Of a DNA stretch of 64,000 nucleotides, positions 8,587-17,198 are shown piece by piece. The DNA comes from Runella defluvii (GTDB lineage: Bacteria > Bacteroidota > Bacteroidia > Cytophagales > Spirosomataceae): the NCBI RefSeq assembly GCF_014195535.1, contig NZ_JACIBY010000003.1:124001-188000 (forward strand), given 5' to 3'. A program made the position numbers and the translations under genes. Below the pieces are notes generated by a model. It searched no databases. It worked only from the letters and a program-made list of their open reading frames with translations, and was not told the origin of the DNA. Numbering within the stretch: the first letter of the stretch is position 1; the number at the start of each line of letters is the position of its first letter.

Positions 8587-8964
8587 ATGTTTTTTCAAAA
8601 ACAATACAGTGCAGTGGCTTTTTTCTTGTTATTGATTGAAATTGCTATTGCATTATTCGTTCACGATGCTTTTTTGCGCCCATTTGGTGGCGATTTCTTG
8701 GTGGTTATTTTGGTCTATGCCACCCTCCGCGGTTTTACGCGACTTAGTGTATATGGGGCATTAACAAGTACATTGCTCTTTGCGTATTCAATTGAAATTC
8801 TCCAATTTTTCAATTATGTCCAACTTTTAAGGTTGGAACACTTCAAAATTGCACGTGTGATAATGGGGACGAGCTTTTCTTGGCTAGATATGCTTGCTTA
8901 CACGGCTGGAGTTCTGTTCGTATTGATTGTTGAAAAAAATCTTCTTCCAAAAATAGCTAAATGA
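8587..8964 (+). CDS. DUF2809 family membrane protein
   Basis: A 125-residue integral membrane protein with about four hydrophobic spans (residues 8-27, 33-50, 58-75 and 98-116). It has the DUF2809 signature near the middle (SIEILQFFNYVQLLRLE) and near the end (SWLDMLAYTAG). The function of this VanZ-like small family is not established. The stop overlaps the start of the following MpaB-type gene (ATGA at 8961-8964), so the pair is translationally coupled. These are the first genes of ordinary chromosomal character after the BREX island. Confidence 0.85.
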   Translation: MFFQKQYSAVAFFLLLIEIAIALFVHDAFLRPFGGDFLVVILVYATLRGFTRLSVYGALTSTLLFAYSIEILQFFNYVQLLRLEHFKIARVIMGTSFSWLDMLAYTAGVLFVLIVEKNLLPKIAK

Positions 8965-9719
8965 AACACTTTGTCGCGCCCAATTCCATCGTTCGAACAA
9001 TATGGGGGAAAGCCGATACCATCTTGTTTATTTTTGCGGGGGCATCGGCCGAATTTGCCCTCAATAAAGCCGTCGATTGGCTGTATTTTACGGGTAAATT
9101 GCCCTCTGACCCGCTTGGTCGGTTATTTTCGACGGTGGCTTACGCTCGTCAAATTGTGTTTTCGGAGGAGGAACAAGCCCTTCAGTCCATTGATAAAATC
9201 GCCGCTATCCACCAAGCCGTAGAACAAAAAAGAGCCGCTCAAATCCCCGATTGGGCGTACCGCGATGTGCTTTTTATGCTGATTGATTATTCCATTCGTT
9301 CGTTTGAAGTGCTTGAACGAAAATTAACCCAAGAAGAAAAGGAAGAAACGTTCGACGTATTTTATCGGGTAGGGGCTAGAATGGGCCTCAGAGGGCTGCC
9401 GACTACTTTTGAAGACTGGCAAAGAATGCGTGAAGAACACTTGCAGGATAATTTAATGGCCAGCGAATTTACCCATGACCTGTACCGCCAATACCAAAAA
9501 CATTTGGGGACTGTTCGCTTTTTTATTCTAAAGCAAGCCCAAACGTTAGTCGTTCCTCAAAGGGTTAATCGGCTTTTGGGACTTGGATGGATTCCACTTT
9601 TTGCACCTGTGATTGCTACATACAAGTTGTTTAGGTACCTAAAGCTGGAAAATTTACTAAAGGATACCATTTTACCTACGGCCTACAAACCCCAAATAGC
9701 TGCGCTTGATACTCGGTAA
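8961..9719 (+). CDS. MpaB/rubber-oxygenase-like protein (DUF2236)
   Basis: A 252-residue member of the oxygenase MpaB family, a b-type heme protein group related to latex-clearing protein. Family features are the N-terminal FAGASAEFALNKAVD stretch, the DPLGRLFSTVAYARQIVFS segment with the usual DP-x-x-R arrangement, DWAYRDVLFML in the middle, and a helical second half. The substrate is unknown. It overlaps the DUF2809 gene by 4 bp. It ends in a gap of about 130 bp shared with the convergent PmoA-like gene, which contains a strong inverted repeat. Confidence 0.8.
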   Translation: MKHFVAPNSIVRTIWGKADTILFIFAGASAEFALNKAVDWLYFTGKLPSDPLGRLFSTVAYARQIVFSEEEQALQSIDKIAAIHQAVEQKRAAQIPDWAYRDVLFMLIDYSIRSFEVLERKLTQEEKEETFDVFYRVGARMGLRGLPTTFEDWQRMREEHLQDNLMASEFTHDLYRQYQKHLGTVRFFILKQAQTLVVPQRVNRLLGLGWIPLFAPVIATYKLFRYLKLENLLKDTILPTAYKPQIAALDTR

Positions 9720-9740
9720 ACCAAACCTAAATTGATACTC

Positions 9741-9835
9741 GGTCAGACGACAGTCAGACCGAATACAATTCGGGTAGGTACTTGGCCTGACTATCATCGT
9801 TACTTGCTCTTATTGGGTCTGACTATCGTCTGACC
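9741..9835. repeat. Long inverted repeat between convergent genes
   Basis: GGTCAGACGACAGTCAGACC (9741-9760) is repeated in inverted form as GGTCTGACTATCGTCTGACC (9816-9835), 19 of 20 positions matching, with a 55-nt spacer. A shorter related piece (CTGACTATCATCG) lies at 9787-9799. It lies between two convergent genes and could fold into a long hairpin acting as a bidirectional terminator. It could also be the remains of a small mobile palindromic element. Confidence 0.7.
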
Positions 9836-9848
9836 AAGGCTACCAAGG

Positions 9849-10871
9849 CTACTTCCCAAAATCTGTTGCGATTTTATTGATTTGGTCGTCAGAAAGGGTT
9901 TTGGAAGCGATGACCGTGCGGTATCGGAAAGTAGTGGATTCGCCGTTTTTGAGCGTCAGATTAAGATTTTCTTTACCCTTACTGAAAATATCTTGTCCAA
10001 GCGGGTTGGCGGCAAAAAGACCGTAGCCACGGGCGTGCCAGTAGGTAGGATACCCCACATTTTTTGGGTGGTCGAGAATAACGACATTGATGGTCTCGTC
10101 GCCAATCTTTCCGCGAAGGTTGCACCAACGGCCGCGCGTACTCCAAACGTTATCGCCTTCAACTCCTTCACTGGTTCGGTAACTCCCCGTAATACCCGTG
10201 TTGTCCATCGACGAAACTTTGGTCACTACCCCATAAGCATCCGTAAACTCAGAAGGCCCCGTAGAAGGATGTTCCAATTGTCGAGCAACGCGAATGGCAA
10301 ACATGCCGTCTTTTACGTCTTTAAACACTACCTCGGTTTTGGCAGTTAGCGTAGTGATGCGGTCAACGGTGCGGGTGGTAGCGTCTCCCTTAAAAATATA
10401 CGTGGTGGTTTCGGTCAACATCAGGCCACCATTTTTGTCGAGCCAGTCGGCCGTAACGGTAAGGGTACCTTCGTTTTTGCCACCTTTCATGTTGGTGATT
10501 CCCGTATGAACGATGGTGCCGTAGGTGTGTTTGGCGTGATCTACTTTCGTGGAGTTGTTCCAAAAGTCGTGGGCATTGACCGATTCATAGTTGAGCCACA
10601 TCCCGACGTGGTGCGGGTGGTCCACGCGTTCGCCCGTACGAGGTTTGATGGGCCAGCCGCGCGTAATTTCAGTACCTTGGGCAGTAAGTAGAGGGTAAAG
10701 TACTGCTTTTTTTAAAACATCGGGGCCTGGATAAAAATAACTGGTAAAAGGCTTGCCATCGATTGTAACGTCGATTTTCTTTTCGGTTTCGTTGGGGGTG
10801 AGGACAACCCCTTTTTGGGCGATGGCTAAACTTGAAAGTGCCAAAGCGCCCACTAAAAAAGGAAATTTCAT
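9849..10871 (-). CDS. Secreted PmoA-like protein (DUF6807)
   Basis: A 340-residue exported protein of the family annotated as methane oxygenase PmoA in Bacteroidota and Planctomycetota; the name is misleading and no oxygenase role is implied. The chosen ATG at 10871 gives a clean signal peptide (MKFPFLVGALALSSLAIAQ). An upstream in-frame extension would overlap the divergent RNase H gene. Typical family segments are PHHVGMWLNYESVNAHDFWN and the C-terminal HPKNVGYPTYWHARGYGLFA. The family often sits beside carbohydrate-catabolic genes, and a periplasmic sugar-binding or sugar-modifying role is an inference only. Confidence 0.85.
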   Translation of the reverse strand: MKFPFLVGALALSSLAIAQKGVVLTPNETEKKIDVTIDGKPFTSYFYPGPDVLKKAVLYPLLTAQGTEITRGWPIKPRTGERVDHPHHVGMWLNYESVNAHDFWNNSTKVDHAKHTYGTIVHTGITNMKGGKNEGTLTVTADWLDKNGGLMLTETTTYIFKGDATTRTVDRITTLTAKTEVVFKDVKDGMFAIRVARQLEHPSTGPSEFTDAYGVVTKVSSMDNTGITGSYRTSEGVEGDNVWSTRGRWCNLRGKIGDETINVVILDHPKNVGYPTYWHARGYGLFAANPLGQDIFSKGKENLNLTLKNGESTTFRYRTVIASKTLSDDQINKIATDFGK

Positions 10872-10946
10872 AGAATTTGTAGTGGAATTTCCTTCTAAAG
10901 GCGTTGAGATTCCGTTTTTACCCCGTACTTTCTTTAAGTTTGTAGC

Positions 10947-11579
10947 ATGGCAAAAAAACGAAAATTTTACGTAGTCTGGGAAGGCCGCCGTCGAGGGGTG
11001 TTTACGGAGTGGGACGAGTGCGAGGCGCAAATCAAAGGTTTTGCTGAAGCAAAATACAAGTCATTCGATTCATTGAAGGAAGCAGAAGCTGCCCTTAGCA
11101 AAAGTTATTGGGAGTTTATTACCCCTAGCAAAGCCAAGCCTGTGCTCAAAGAAGCCCCTGCCAATGTGGGCAAACCCAACCCTGAAAGTATTGCGGTAGA
11201 TGCCGCGTGGAATACCGCCACGGGCGACATGGAGTACCAAGGCGTCTATGTGCGCACGGGTCAAAAACTTTTTCATCAAGGGCCGTTTCAGGACGGTACA
11301 AACAACATTGGGGAGTTTTTGGCGATTGTACACGGCTTGGCGTATCTCCAAAAACACCAGAGCAATCTGCCGATTTATACCGATTCTAAAACGGCAATGA
11401 GCTGGATTAAGCGGAAACACGCCAATACCAAATTGGAAGTAACGCCGCGTAACAAAGCCCTCTTTGAAATGCTTCAACGGGCAGAAGAATGGCTTTCAAA
11501 AAATAAATTTACCAACGCCATCGTGAAGTGGGAAACGGAATATTGGGGAGAAAATCCCGCAGATTTTGGCCGCAAATAG
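10947..11579 (+). CDS. Ribonuclease H with viroplasmin-type N-domain
   Basis: A 210-residue type 1 RNase H that cleaves RNA in RNA:DNA hybrids. Residues 4-50 form the caulimovirus viroplasmin/hybrid-binding domain (KFYVVWEGRRRGVFTEWDEC). The catalytic domain spans about 78-210 with the four acidic residues visible: D85 (AVDAAW), E123 (IGEFLA), D146 (YTDSK) and D206 (NPADFGRK). It is divergent from the PmoA-like gene, with 75 bp between the starts. Nothing is missing. Confidence 0.93.
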   Translation: MAKKRKFYVVWEGRRRGVFTEWDECEAQIKGFAEAKYKSFDSLKEAEAALSKSYWEFITPSKAKPVLKEAPANVGKPNPESIAVDAAWNTATGDMEYQGVYVRTGQKLFHQGPFQDGTNNIGEFLAIVHGLAYLQKHQSNLPIYTDSKTAMSWIKRKHANTKLEVTPRNKALFEMLQRAEEWLSKNKFTNAIVKWETEYWGENPADFGRK

Positions 11580-11587
11580 CTAAATTT

Positions 11588-11989
11588 TCATCTGCCCAAC
11601 GCGATTCGGCCACACAGAATGGACGCCACGATAGTAATAGGTGTAAAAAGTAACGTTTCAAGCGACGAAATGGCAGCGAGGTTTCCAAGGGTGTTTAAAG
11701 CAAATATTCCCGCAAAAATCCATAACAGTACGGTCGCCACTTTTTTTAAGTTAGCATATTTTGTTCGTCCGTGGACTTGGATGAGTATAAATAATAGTAG
11801 TAAATTGGACATGGATATAAGCTCAAACGCAATCATCTGCTCTTGATTTTCGAGCCGTCCACCCCAAACATAGTTATGGGGTATGAGTCCAATAATAACA
11901 CAAAGTTGAAATGCCAGACCAAAGCCAATAAGGGCGTACATGATGTACTGGGCAATGGAGTAAGGGATTTGTTTTAGATAATTATTCAT
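11588..11989 (-). CDS. Hypothetical four-span membrane protein
   Basis: A 133-residue hydrophobic protein with four likely membrane spans, at about residues 14-34, 52-72, 82-102 and 108-128. I do not recognise a family. It is convergent with the RNase H gene (8-bp gap between the stops) and divergent from trmN6, whose start is 26 bp from its own. Composition matches the neighbours, so it is probably a normal lineage-specific gene. Confidence 0.7.
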   Translation of the reverse strand: MNNYLKQIPYSIAQYIMYALIGFGLAFQLCVIIGLIPHNYVWGGRLENQEQMIAFELISMSNLLLLFILIQVHGRTKYANLKKVATVLLWIFAGIFALNTLGNLAAISSLETLLFTPITIVASILCGRIALGR

Positions 11990-12015
11990 ACATCATTTTT
12001 TATAAAGGTAAGACA

Positions 12016-12732
12016 ATGGGACGTAGTTCAAACCCCTATTTTAAATTCAAACAATTTACTGTCTGGCACGACCGCAGTTCATTGCGCGTATGTACAGAAG
12101 CCTGTTTGTTGGGGGCGTATGCGTCGGTGGACGGGGTGAAAAAAGGGTTAGATATTGGTACAGGTACGGGGGTGTTGGCCTTAATGCTGGCGCAAAGGAA
12201 CGAAAATTTACACATCGACGCCATTGAAATTGAGCAATCTAGCGCCGAACAAGCCCAAGAAAATGTTAGCCAAAGTCCCTTTGCCGAACGTATTCAGGTG
12301 TATAAAACCGCCCTCCAAAATTGGAAGAAAGAAAAGGGCTACGATTTTATTATCAGCAATCCGCCATTTTTTGAAAATCACTTGCTTTCTACCAACGAAA
12401 TTAAAAACCAAGCCCTGCACGCCGAAAGCCTTTCTTTGGTCGAATTAGCCAATTCAGTGGCTAGTTTACTGCAAAAAAAAGGCCGATTTGTGGTATTATT
12501 ACCTCCCTTTGAAACCCAAAAAATGACGGAACTCTTGCAGGGAAAAGGACTTTGGCCTGTCCAGCAACTTCAGATTTTTCAACGAGAAGAAAAAGCACTT
12601 TTTCGACTTATAACGACCTTCCAGTGGCACAATAAGCCATTGCAGATAGAGAAACTTACCATTCACGAAGGAGACGGTAAGTATTCTGAGGGTTTTCGTA
12701 CTTTATTAAAGGACTATTATTTGATATTCTAA
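12016..12732 (+). CDS. trmN: tRNA1(Val) A37 N6-methyltransferase TrmN6-like
   Basis: A 238-residue class I SAM-dependent methyltransferase of the YfiC/TrmN6 type, which methylates N6 of A37 in tRNA1(Val). The N-terminal FKFKQFTVWHDRSSLRV is characteristic. The SAM-binding loop is DIGTGTGVLAL (46-56) and the adenine-N6 catalytic motif is NPPF (115-118). Length agrees with the family (about 240). It is followed after 8 bp by hemF and probably co-transcribed with it. Confidence 0.9.
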   Translation: MGRSSNPYFKFKQFTVWHDRSSLRVCTEACLLGAYASVDGVKKGLDIGTGTGVLALMLAQRNENLHIDAIEIEQSSAEQAQENVSQSPFAERIQVYKTALQNWKKEKGYDFIISNPPFFENHLLSTNEIKNQALHAESLSLVELANSVASLLQKKGRFVVLLPPFETQKMTELLQGKGLWPVQQLQIFQREEKALFRLITTFQWHNKPLQIEKLTIHEGDGKYSEGFRTLLKDYYLIF

Positions 12733-12740
12733 ATTAAAAA

Positions 12741-13631
12741 ATGCGTAACACGATTTCTGATTACTTCCAACAGTTACAAGACCAAATCTGTGCAGCCATC
12801 GAACAAACCGACGGAAAAGGCAAGTTTCATGAAGACCTTTGGCAACACCACGGCGGTGGCGGTGGCCGAACGCGCTTGATTCAGGCGGGAACTATCCTTG
12901 AAAAAGGAGGCGTCAATTTTTCGGCGGTGCAGGGACAAACATCCGAGGCACTTATGAAACAAATGAACCTCACCGAACGGGCCGATTATTTTGCCACGGG
13001 GGTCTCGATTGTCATGCACCCTGTGAGCCCGATGGTTCCCATCATTCACATGAACGTTCGCTACTTTGAGATGTCCAACGGCACTAGCTGGTTTGGGGGA
13101 GGAATTGACCTGACGCCACATTACGTCGTTGATGAGGATGCTCGTTGGTTTCACCAACAACTCAAAGCTACCTGCGATGCCCACGATGTCAATTATTATC
13201 CCAAATTTAAAAATTGGGCGGATGATTATTTCTTCTTGCCTCACCGTCAAGAAACCCGTGGCGTGGGCGGAATATTCTTCGATTATTTAAAACCAACTTC
13301 CGACGACCATAAAAATCAGGTGTTTGAATTTGTCAAAGCAGTGGGCGAAACCTTTGCGCCAACTTATACGGCATTGATGAAAAAAAACGCTGATATTCCG
13401 TATAGTGAGCAAGAAAAAGCGTGGCAGTTGGTCCGCCGTGGGCGTTATGTGGAATTTAATCTGGTGTGGGACCGTGGCACAAAATTTGGACTAGAAACGG
13501 GCGGGCGAACGGAATCAATCTTAATGAGTTTGCCCCCATTGGCAGGCTGGGAGTACGACTATAAGCCCGCTCCACAATCGCGCGAAGAATACACGCTTTC
13601 GATGCTAAAAAAAGGCATTGAGTGGGTATAA
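12741..13631 (+). CDS. hemF: Oxygen-dependent coproporphyrinogen III oxidase
   Basis: A 296-residue HemF that converts coproporphyrinogen III to protoporphyrinogen IX with O2 in heme biosynthesis. Landmarks are the glycine-rich HHGGGGGRTRLIQAG (about 36-50), the substrate-site segment HMNVRYFE with WFGGGIDLTPHYV (about 100-125), RRGRYVEFNLVWDRGTKFGL (about 233-252) and the C-terminal SLPPLAGWEY. Full length for the family. It starts 8 bp after trmN. Its presence implies an oxygen-using heme pathway, fitting an aerobic cytophaga. Confidence 0.96.
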   Translation: MRNTISDYFQQLQDQICAAIEQTDGKGKFHEDLWQHHGGGGGRTRLIQAGTILEKGGVNFSAVQGQTSEALMKQMNLTERADYFATGVSIVMHPVSPMVPIIHMNVRYFEMSNGTSWFGGGIDLTPHYVVDEDARWFHQQLKATCDAHDVNYYPKFKNWADDYFFLPHRQETRGVGGIFFDYLKPTSDDHKNQVFEFVKAVGETFAPTYTALMKKNADIPYSEQEKAWQLVRRGRYVEFNLVWDRGTKFGLETGGRTESILMSLPPLAGWEYDYKPAPQSREEYTLSMLKKGIEWV

Positions 13632-13763
13632 AACGCGATTTTTGGACATTTTTTTGTATATTTACGTGTTAAAAAATTGTAATTTACCAATAGCGATTGA
13701 GCGACTATTTTTGGTAAAAGAGTTTGCAAAACTCTTAAATTACGTGGCACTCAATACGAACCG

Positions 13764-16421
13764 ATGAGCGAAATCAACGACACTTTACCCGAAGACCAAA
13801 ATCTCCCTGAACACACCCGCCACGACCAGTTGGTGGTGTCGGATATGTACCAAAACTGGTTTTTGGAATATGCTTCTTATGTAATTCTAGAGCGTGCTGT
13901 TCCTAACATTGAGGATGGCCTGAAACCTGTGCAGCGTCGTATTCTTCATGCACTGAAAGAAATGGACGACGGGCGCTTTAACAAAGTAGCCAACGTGATT
14001 GGGGCTACCATGCAATTTCACCCGCACGGGGATGCGTCTATCAACGAAGCGATTGTCAACATGGGTCAAAAAGACTTGGTGTTTGATACGCAAGGTAGTT
14101 GGGGTGACATCCGAACGGGCGATGGTGCCGCCGCCGCTCGTTATATCGAAGTGCGCCTTTCTAAGTTTGGCAACGACGTTATTTTTAACGAAGATACGAC
14201 CGAGTGGCAAATGAGCTACGACGGCCGTAAGCGAGAGCCTGTCACGCTGCCTGTGAAGTTTCCGTTGCTGTTGGCCATGGGGGTGGAAGGAATTGCCGTG
14301 GGGCTTTCGACCAAAATCATGCCGCATAATTTTGTGGAATTGATTGAGGCGTCAATGGCTTATTTGAAAGGATTGCCGTTTACGTTATATCCTGATTTCC
14401 CAACGGGAGGGTTTGTCGATGTAACCAACTACAACGATGGACTACGAAGCGGGAAAATTCGCGTGCGGGCCAAAATTGAAGAGCTTGATAAGAAAACGTT
14501 GGTGATTCGTGAAATTCCGTTTGGAACAACCACGACTTCCATCAAGGATTCGATTATCAAGGCCAGCGAGGAAGGGAAAATTAAGATTAAAAAACCCGAA
14601 AAGGGAATGCAAGCGGTGGAAGACCTCACGGCACGGGACGTGGAGATTGTTATCCACCTTGCTCCAGGCGTTTCGCCCGACATTACCATTGATGCTTTGT
14701 ATGCTTTTACGGAGTGTGAGGTAAGTATCTCGCCCAATGCCTGCGTGATTATCGACGAAAAACCCCACTTTGTGACGGTTTCTCAAATCTTAAAAACGTG
14801 TACCGATCAAACCGTCCATTTGCTCAAACGTGAACTAGAAATCAAACGATTTGAGCTAAAAGAAAAACTTTTATACAGTTCGTTAGAGAAAATCTTTATC
14901 GAAAATCGCATTTATCGCGATATTGAAGAGTGTGAAACGTTTGAGGCGGTTATTCAAACGATTGATGCGGGGTTGACGCCTTACAAAAATGACTTTTACC
15001 GCGAAATCGTAGAAGAGGATATTCTTCGCCTGACCGAATTGCGCATCAAACGTATTTCAAAATACGATGCGTTTAAGGCAGATGAAGCCATGAAACGCCT
15101 TGAGGCGGAGTTGGCCGAAGTGGAAGATAACCTCGTTCATTTGACACGCTATGCCATCAATTATTTCAAAGAGTTGTTGAAAAAATATGGTAAAGACCGT
15201 GGGCGTCGTACCGAAATTCGTTCGTTTAATACCATTGCGGCGACCGTCGTTGCGGCTGCGAACCAAAAACTGTACGTCAACCGTGAAGAAGGTTTTATCG
15301 GTTATGGCTTGAAAAAAGATGAATACGTCATGGATTGTTCGGACATCGATGACATCATTGTTTTTCGCCGCGACGGTAAATACAAAGTGGTACGCGTAGC
15401 CGATAAGGTTTTTGTGGGCAAAGACATATTTTACGTGTCGGTGTTTAAGAAAAACGACGAACGCAAAATATACAATGTATCCTACCTTGACGGAAAATCG
15501 GGGGTGAGTTATGCCAAACGTTTTGCCGTAACGGGCATCACGCGCGACAAAGAATACGACGTGTCATTGGGGACAAACAAGTCAAAAATGACCTATTTTA
15601 GTGCCAACGACAACGGAGAAGCAGAAATAATTACCGTAAGTCTAACGGCCCAAAGTACGGCCCGAATCAAGATTTTTGATTTTGATTTTTCTAAGTTAGC
15701 GGTCAAAAATCGCTCGGCCATGGGAAATGTACTGACCAAGTATCCCGTCCGTAAAATTGCCTTTAAATCGGCAGGTGCCTCAACACTCGGCGGCGTTGAC
15801 TTGTGGTACGACGAAGTGCTAGGTCGATTAAACCGTGACGATCGGGGACGTTATTTGGGTAACTTTGACAATGGTGACCTAATTCTGGTTCTTTACAAAG
15901 AAGGGACGTACGAACTTACCAGCTTTGATTTGACCAACCGTTACGAACCCAAAGAGTTGGTGCTTTTGGAGAAGTTTGTTCCCGAAAAACCAATTACGGC
16001 AGTTTATTACGAATCGGTACAAAAAAATTACTTTGCCAAGCGTTTTAAAATAGAAACCACAACCACTGATAAGAAATTTTCGTTTATTGGTGAAAACAAA
16101 GGATCTAAAATCGTTTTTGTTTCGACGGACGTACATCCACGCATGGAAGTGGTGATAGAAAAGAGCAAAACGGAGAACCAAGTTGAGCAACATACTTTGG
16201 ACGAATTTGTGGAGGTAAGAGGCTGGAAAGCCCTGGGAAATCGGGTTTCTGCTTTAAAAATCAAAGAAATAAAGCAGCTCGAATCTATTCAAGCGGAAAT
16301 AGCCGAACCAGAAATTGTTGAAAATGAACCTGAAATAGCCGCGCCGTCTGATGAAGACGAAACGCCACCACAAACCCCACCCGCAGCTCCCGATGAGACG
16401 GGGCAGCTGGGGTTGTTCTAA
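13764..16421 (+). CDS. parC: DNA topoisomerase IV subunit A
   Basis: An 885-residue type IIA topoisomerase A subunit. The catalytic tyrosine is Y127 in AAARYIEVRLSKF, after the winged-helix segment HPHGDASINEAIV (about 86-98). The C-terminal half holds beta-pinwheel blades and ends in an acidic proline-rich tail with TGQLGLF. Several features favour ParC over GyrA: the early GLKPVQRRIL, the divergence of the C-terminal domain, and the lack of a clear GyrA box (QRRGGKG). The B subunit is not adjacent. The ATG at 13764 follows a 132-bp AT-rich gap containing a TATTTTTG promoter-like motif at about 13703-13711. Confidence 0.88.
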   Translation: MSEINDTLPEDQNLPEHTRHDQLVVSDMYQNWFLEYASYVILERAVPNIEDGLKPVQRRILHALKEMDDGRFNKVANVIGATMQFHPHGDASINEAIVNMGQKDLVFDTQGSWGDIRTGDGAAAARYIEVRLSKFGNDVIFNEDTTEWQMSYDGRKREPVTLPVKFPLLLAMGVEGIAVGLSTKIMPHNFVELIEASMAYLKGLPFTLYPDFPTGGFVDVTNYNDGLRSGKIRVRAKIEELDKKTLVIREIPFGTTTTSIKDSIIKASEEGKIKIKKPEKGMQAVEDLTARDVEIVIHLAPGVSPDITIDALYAFTECEVSISPNACVIIDEKPHFVTVSQILKTCTDQTVHLLKRELEIKRFELKEKLLYSSLEKIFIENRIYRDIEECETFEAVIQTIDAGLTPYKNDFYREIVEEDILRLTELRIKRISKYDAFKADEAMKRLEAELAEVEDNLVHLTRYAINYFKELLKKYGKDRGRRTEIRSFNTIAATVVAAANQKLYVNREEGFIGYGLKKDEYVMDCSDIDDIIVFRRDGKYKVVRVADKVFVGKDIFYVSVFKKNDERKIYNVSYLDGKSGVSYAKRFAVTGITRDKEYDVSLGTNKSKMTYFSANDNGEAEIITVSLTAQSTARIKIFDFDFSKLAVKNRSAMGNVLTKYPVRKIAFKSAGASTLGGVDLWYDEVLGRLNRDDRGRYLGNFDNGDLILVLYKEGTYELTSFDLTNRYEPKELVLLEKFVPEKPITAVYYESVQKNYFAKRFKIETTTTDKKFSFIGENKGSKIVFVSTDVHPRMEVVIEKSKTENQVEQHTLDEFVEVRGWKALGNRVSALKIKEIKQLESIQAEIAEPEIVENEPEIAAPSDEDETPPQTPPAAPDETGQLGLF

Positions 16422-16496
16422 AAAACTAGCAATGTGAAAACCGCTTTTTTACATATCAACGCCATTCGCCATTCGCGCCGTTTGCGGGTCTCTTTG

Positions 16497-17120
16497 ATGA
16501 AAAAGCTCATCAAAGCAGGCTTGTGGTCGGTATTTGGGGTGGTAGTGGCAGTGTTGCTATGTAACTGGATTGTGGTACTAACGACCCGTCACAAGGTGTT
16601 TTTTGACGTTTCCTCGCTGCCTTCCAACGATGTTGGGCTGGTGTTGGGTACTAGCAAATACGTAGCTCGGGGGAAAGAGAACCTGTTTTTTAAGTACCGC
16701 ATGGAAGCTTCGGCGCTGTTGTTCAAAGAAGGAAAAGTCAAGTACTTGATTTTGAGCGGTAACAAGGAAGCGGAAACCTACGACGAACCCAAAGCGATGA
16801 AACAAGCCTTGACAAAATTGGGGATTCCTGAAGATGTCATGTTGCTTGATACCGCGGGCTATCGAACGTTTGACTCCGTAGTGCGGTGTCGCGAGATATA
16901 TGGACAAGAACGGGTGACGGTGATTTCTCAAAATTTCCACAATGCCCGAGCGCTTTACTTAGCCGAACATGAAGGGATGGATGCCGTCGGATTTGCCGCG
17001 CAAGATGTCCCCAATGGCTATTCGCTAAAAACATTGCTCCGTGAGTACCTTGCCCGTCCTAAGGCGATGTTGGACGTATATGTCCTCAAACCCGAAGCGG
17101 GGGTGCGAGAAGGGGAGTGA
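16497..17120 (+). CDS. SanA/YdcF-like DUF218 envelope protein
   Basis: A DUF218 protein of the SanA (vancomycin high-temperature exclusion) type: one N-terminal membrane anchor (LWSVFGVVVAVLLCNWIVVL), then the domain with VGLVLGTSKY, YLILSGNK, DTAGYRTFDSVVRCREIYG and VTVISQNFHNARALYLAEH. Members affect envelope permeability; the reaction is not defined. Two starts are possible: GTG 16434 (228 residues) only 12 bp after parC, or ATG 16497 (207 residues). I give the ATG because it places a standard short basic n-region before the anchor. It is probably co-transcribed with parC. Confidence 0.82.
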   Translation: MKKLIKAGLWSVFGVVVAVLLCNWIVVLTTRHKVFFDVSSLPSNDVGLVLGTSKYVARGKENLFFKYRMEASALLFKEGKVKYLILSGNKEAETYDEPKAMKQALTKLGIPEDVMLLDTAGYRTFDSVVRCREIYGQERVTVISQNFHNARALYLAEHEGMDAVGFAAQDVPNGYSLKTLLREYLARPKAMLDVYVLKPEAGVREGE

Positions 17121-17127
17121 ACCAACC

Positions 17128-17181
17128 AACCTCCCGAAAGTTTTAAACTTTCGGGAGGTTCTTCCAAACTTTCGGGAGGTT
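17128..17181. terminator. Three-arm hairpin terminator between convergent genes
   Basis: AACCTCCCGAAAGTTT (17128-17143) pairs perfectly with AAACTTTCGGGAGGTT at 17145-17160, and an identical second copy of that arm occurs at 17166-17181. Arm 1 can pair with either copy, giving alternative hairpins. It lies between the convergent SanA-like and sugar-isomerase-like genes and is a plausible bidirectional terminator. Confidence 0.75.
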
Positions 17182-17198
17182 TTGGTTTTGCGTTACTA

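Noticed and set aside
9882-10349. 155-codon ORF on the + strand
   Set aside because: Antisense shadow of the PmoA-like gene, with no family resemblance and no start context.
10947-11030. N-terminal extension of the PmoA-like gene to 11030
   Set aside because: It would overlap the RNase H start; ATG 10871 gives a standard signal peptide.
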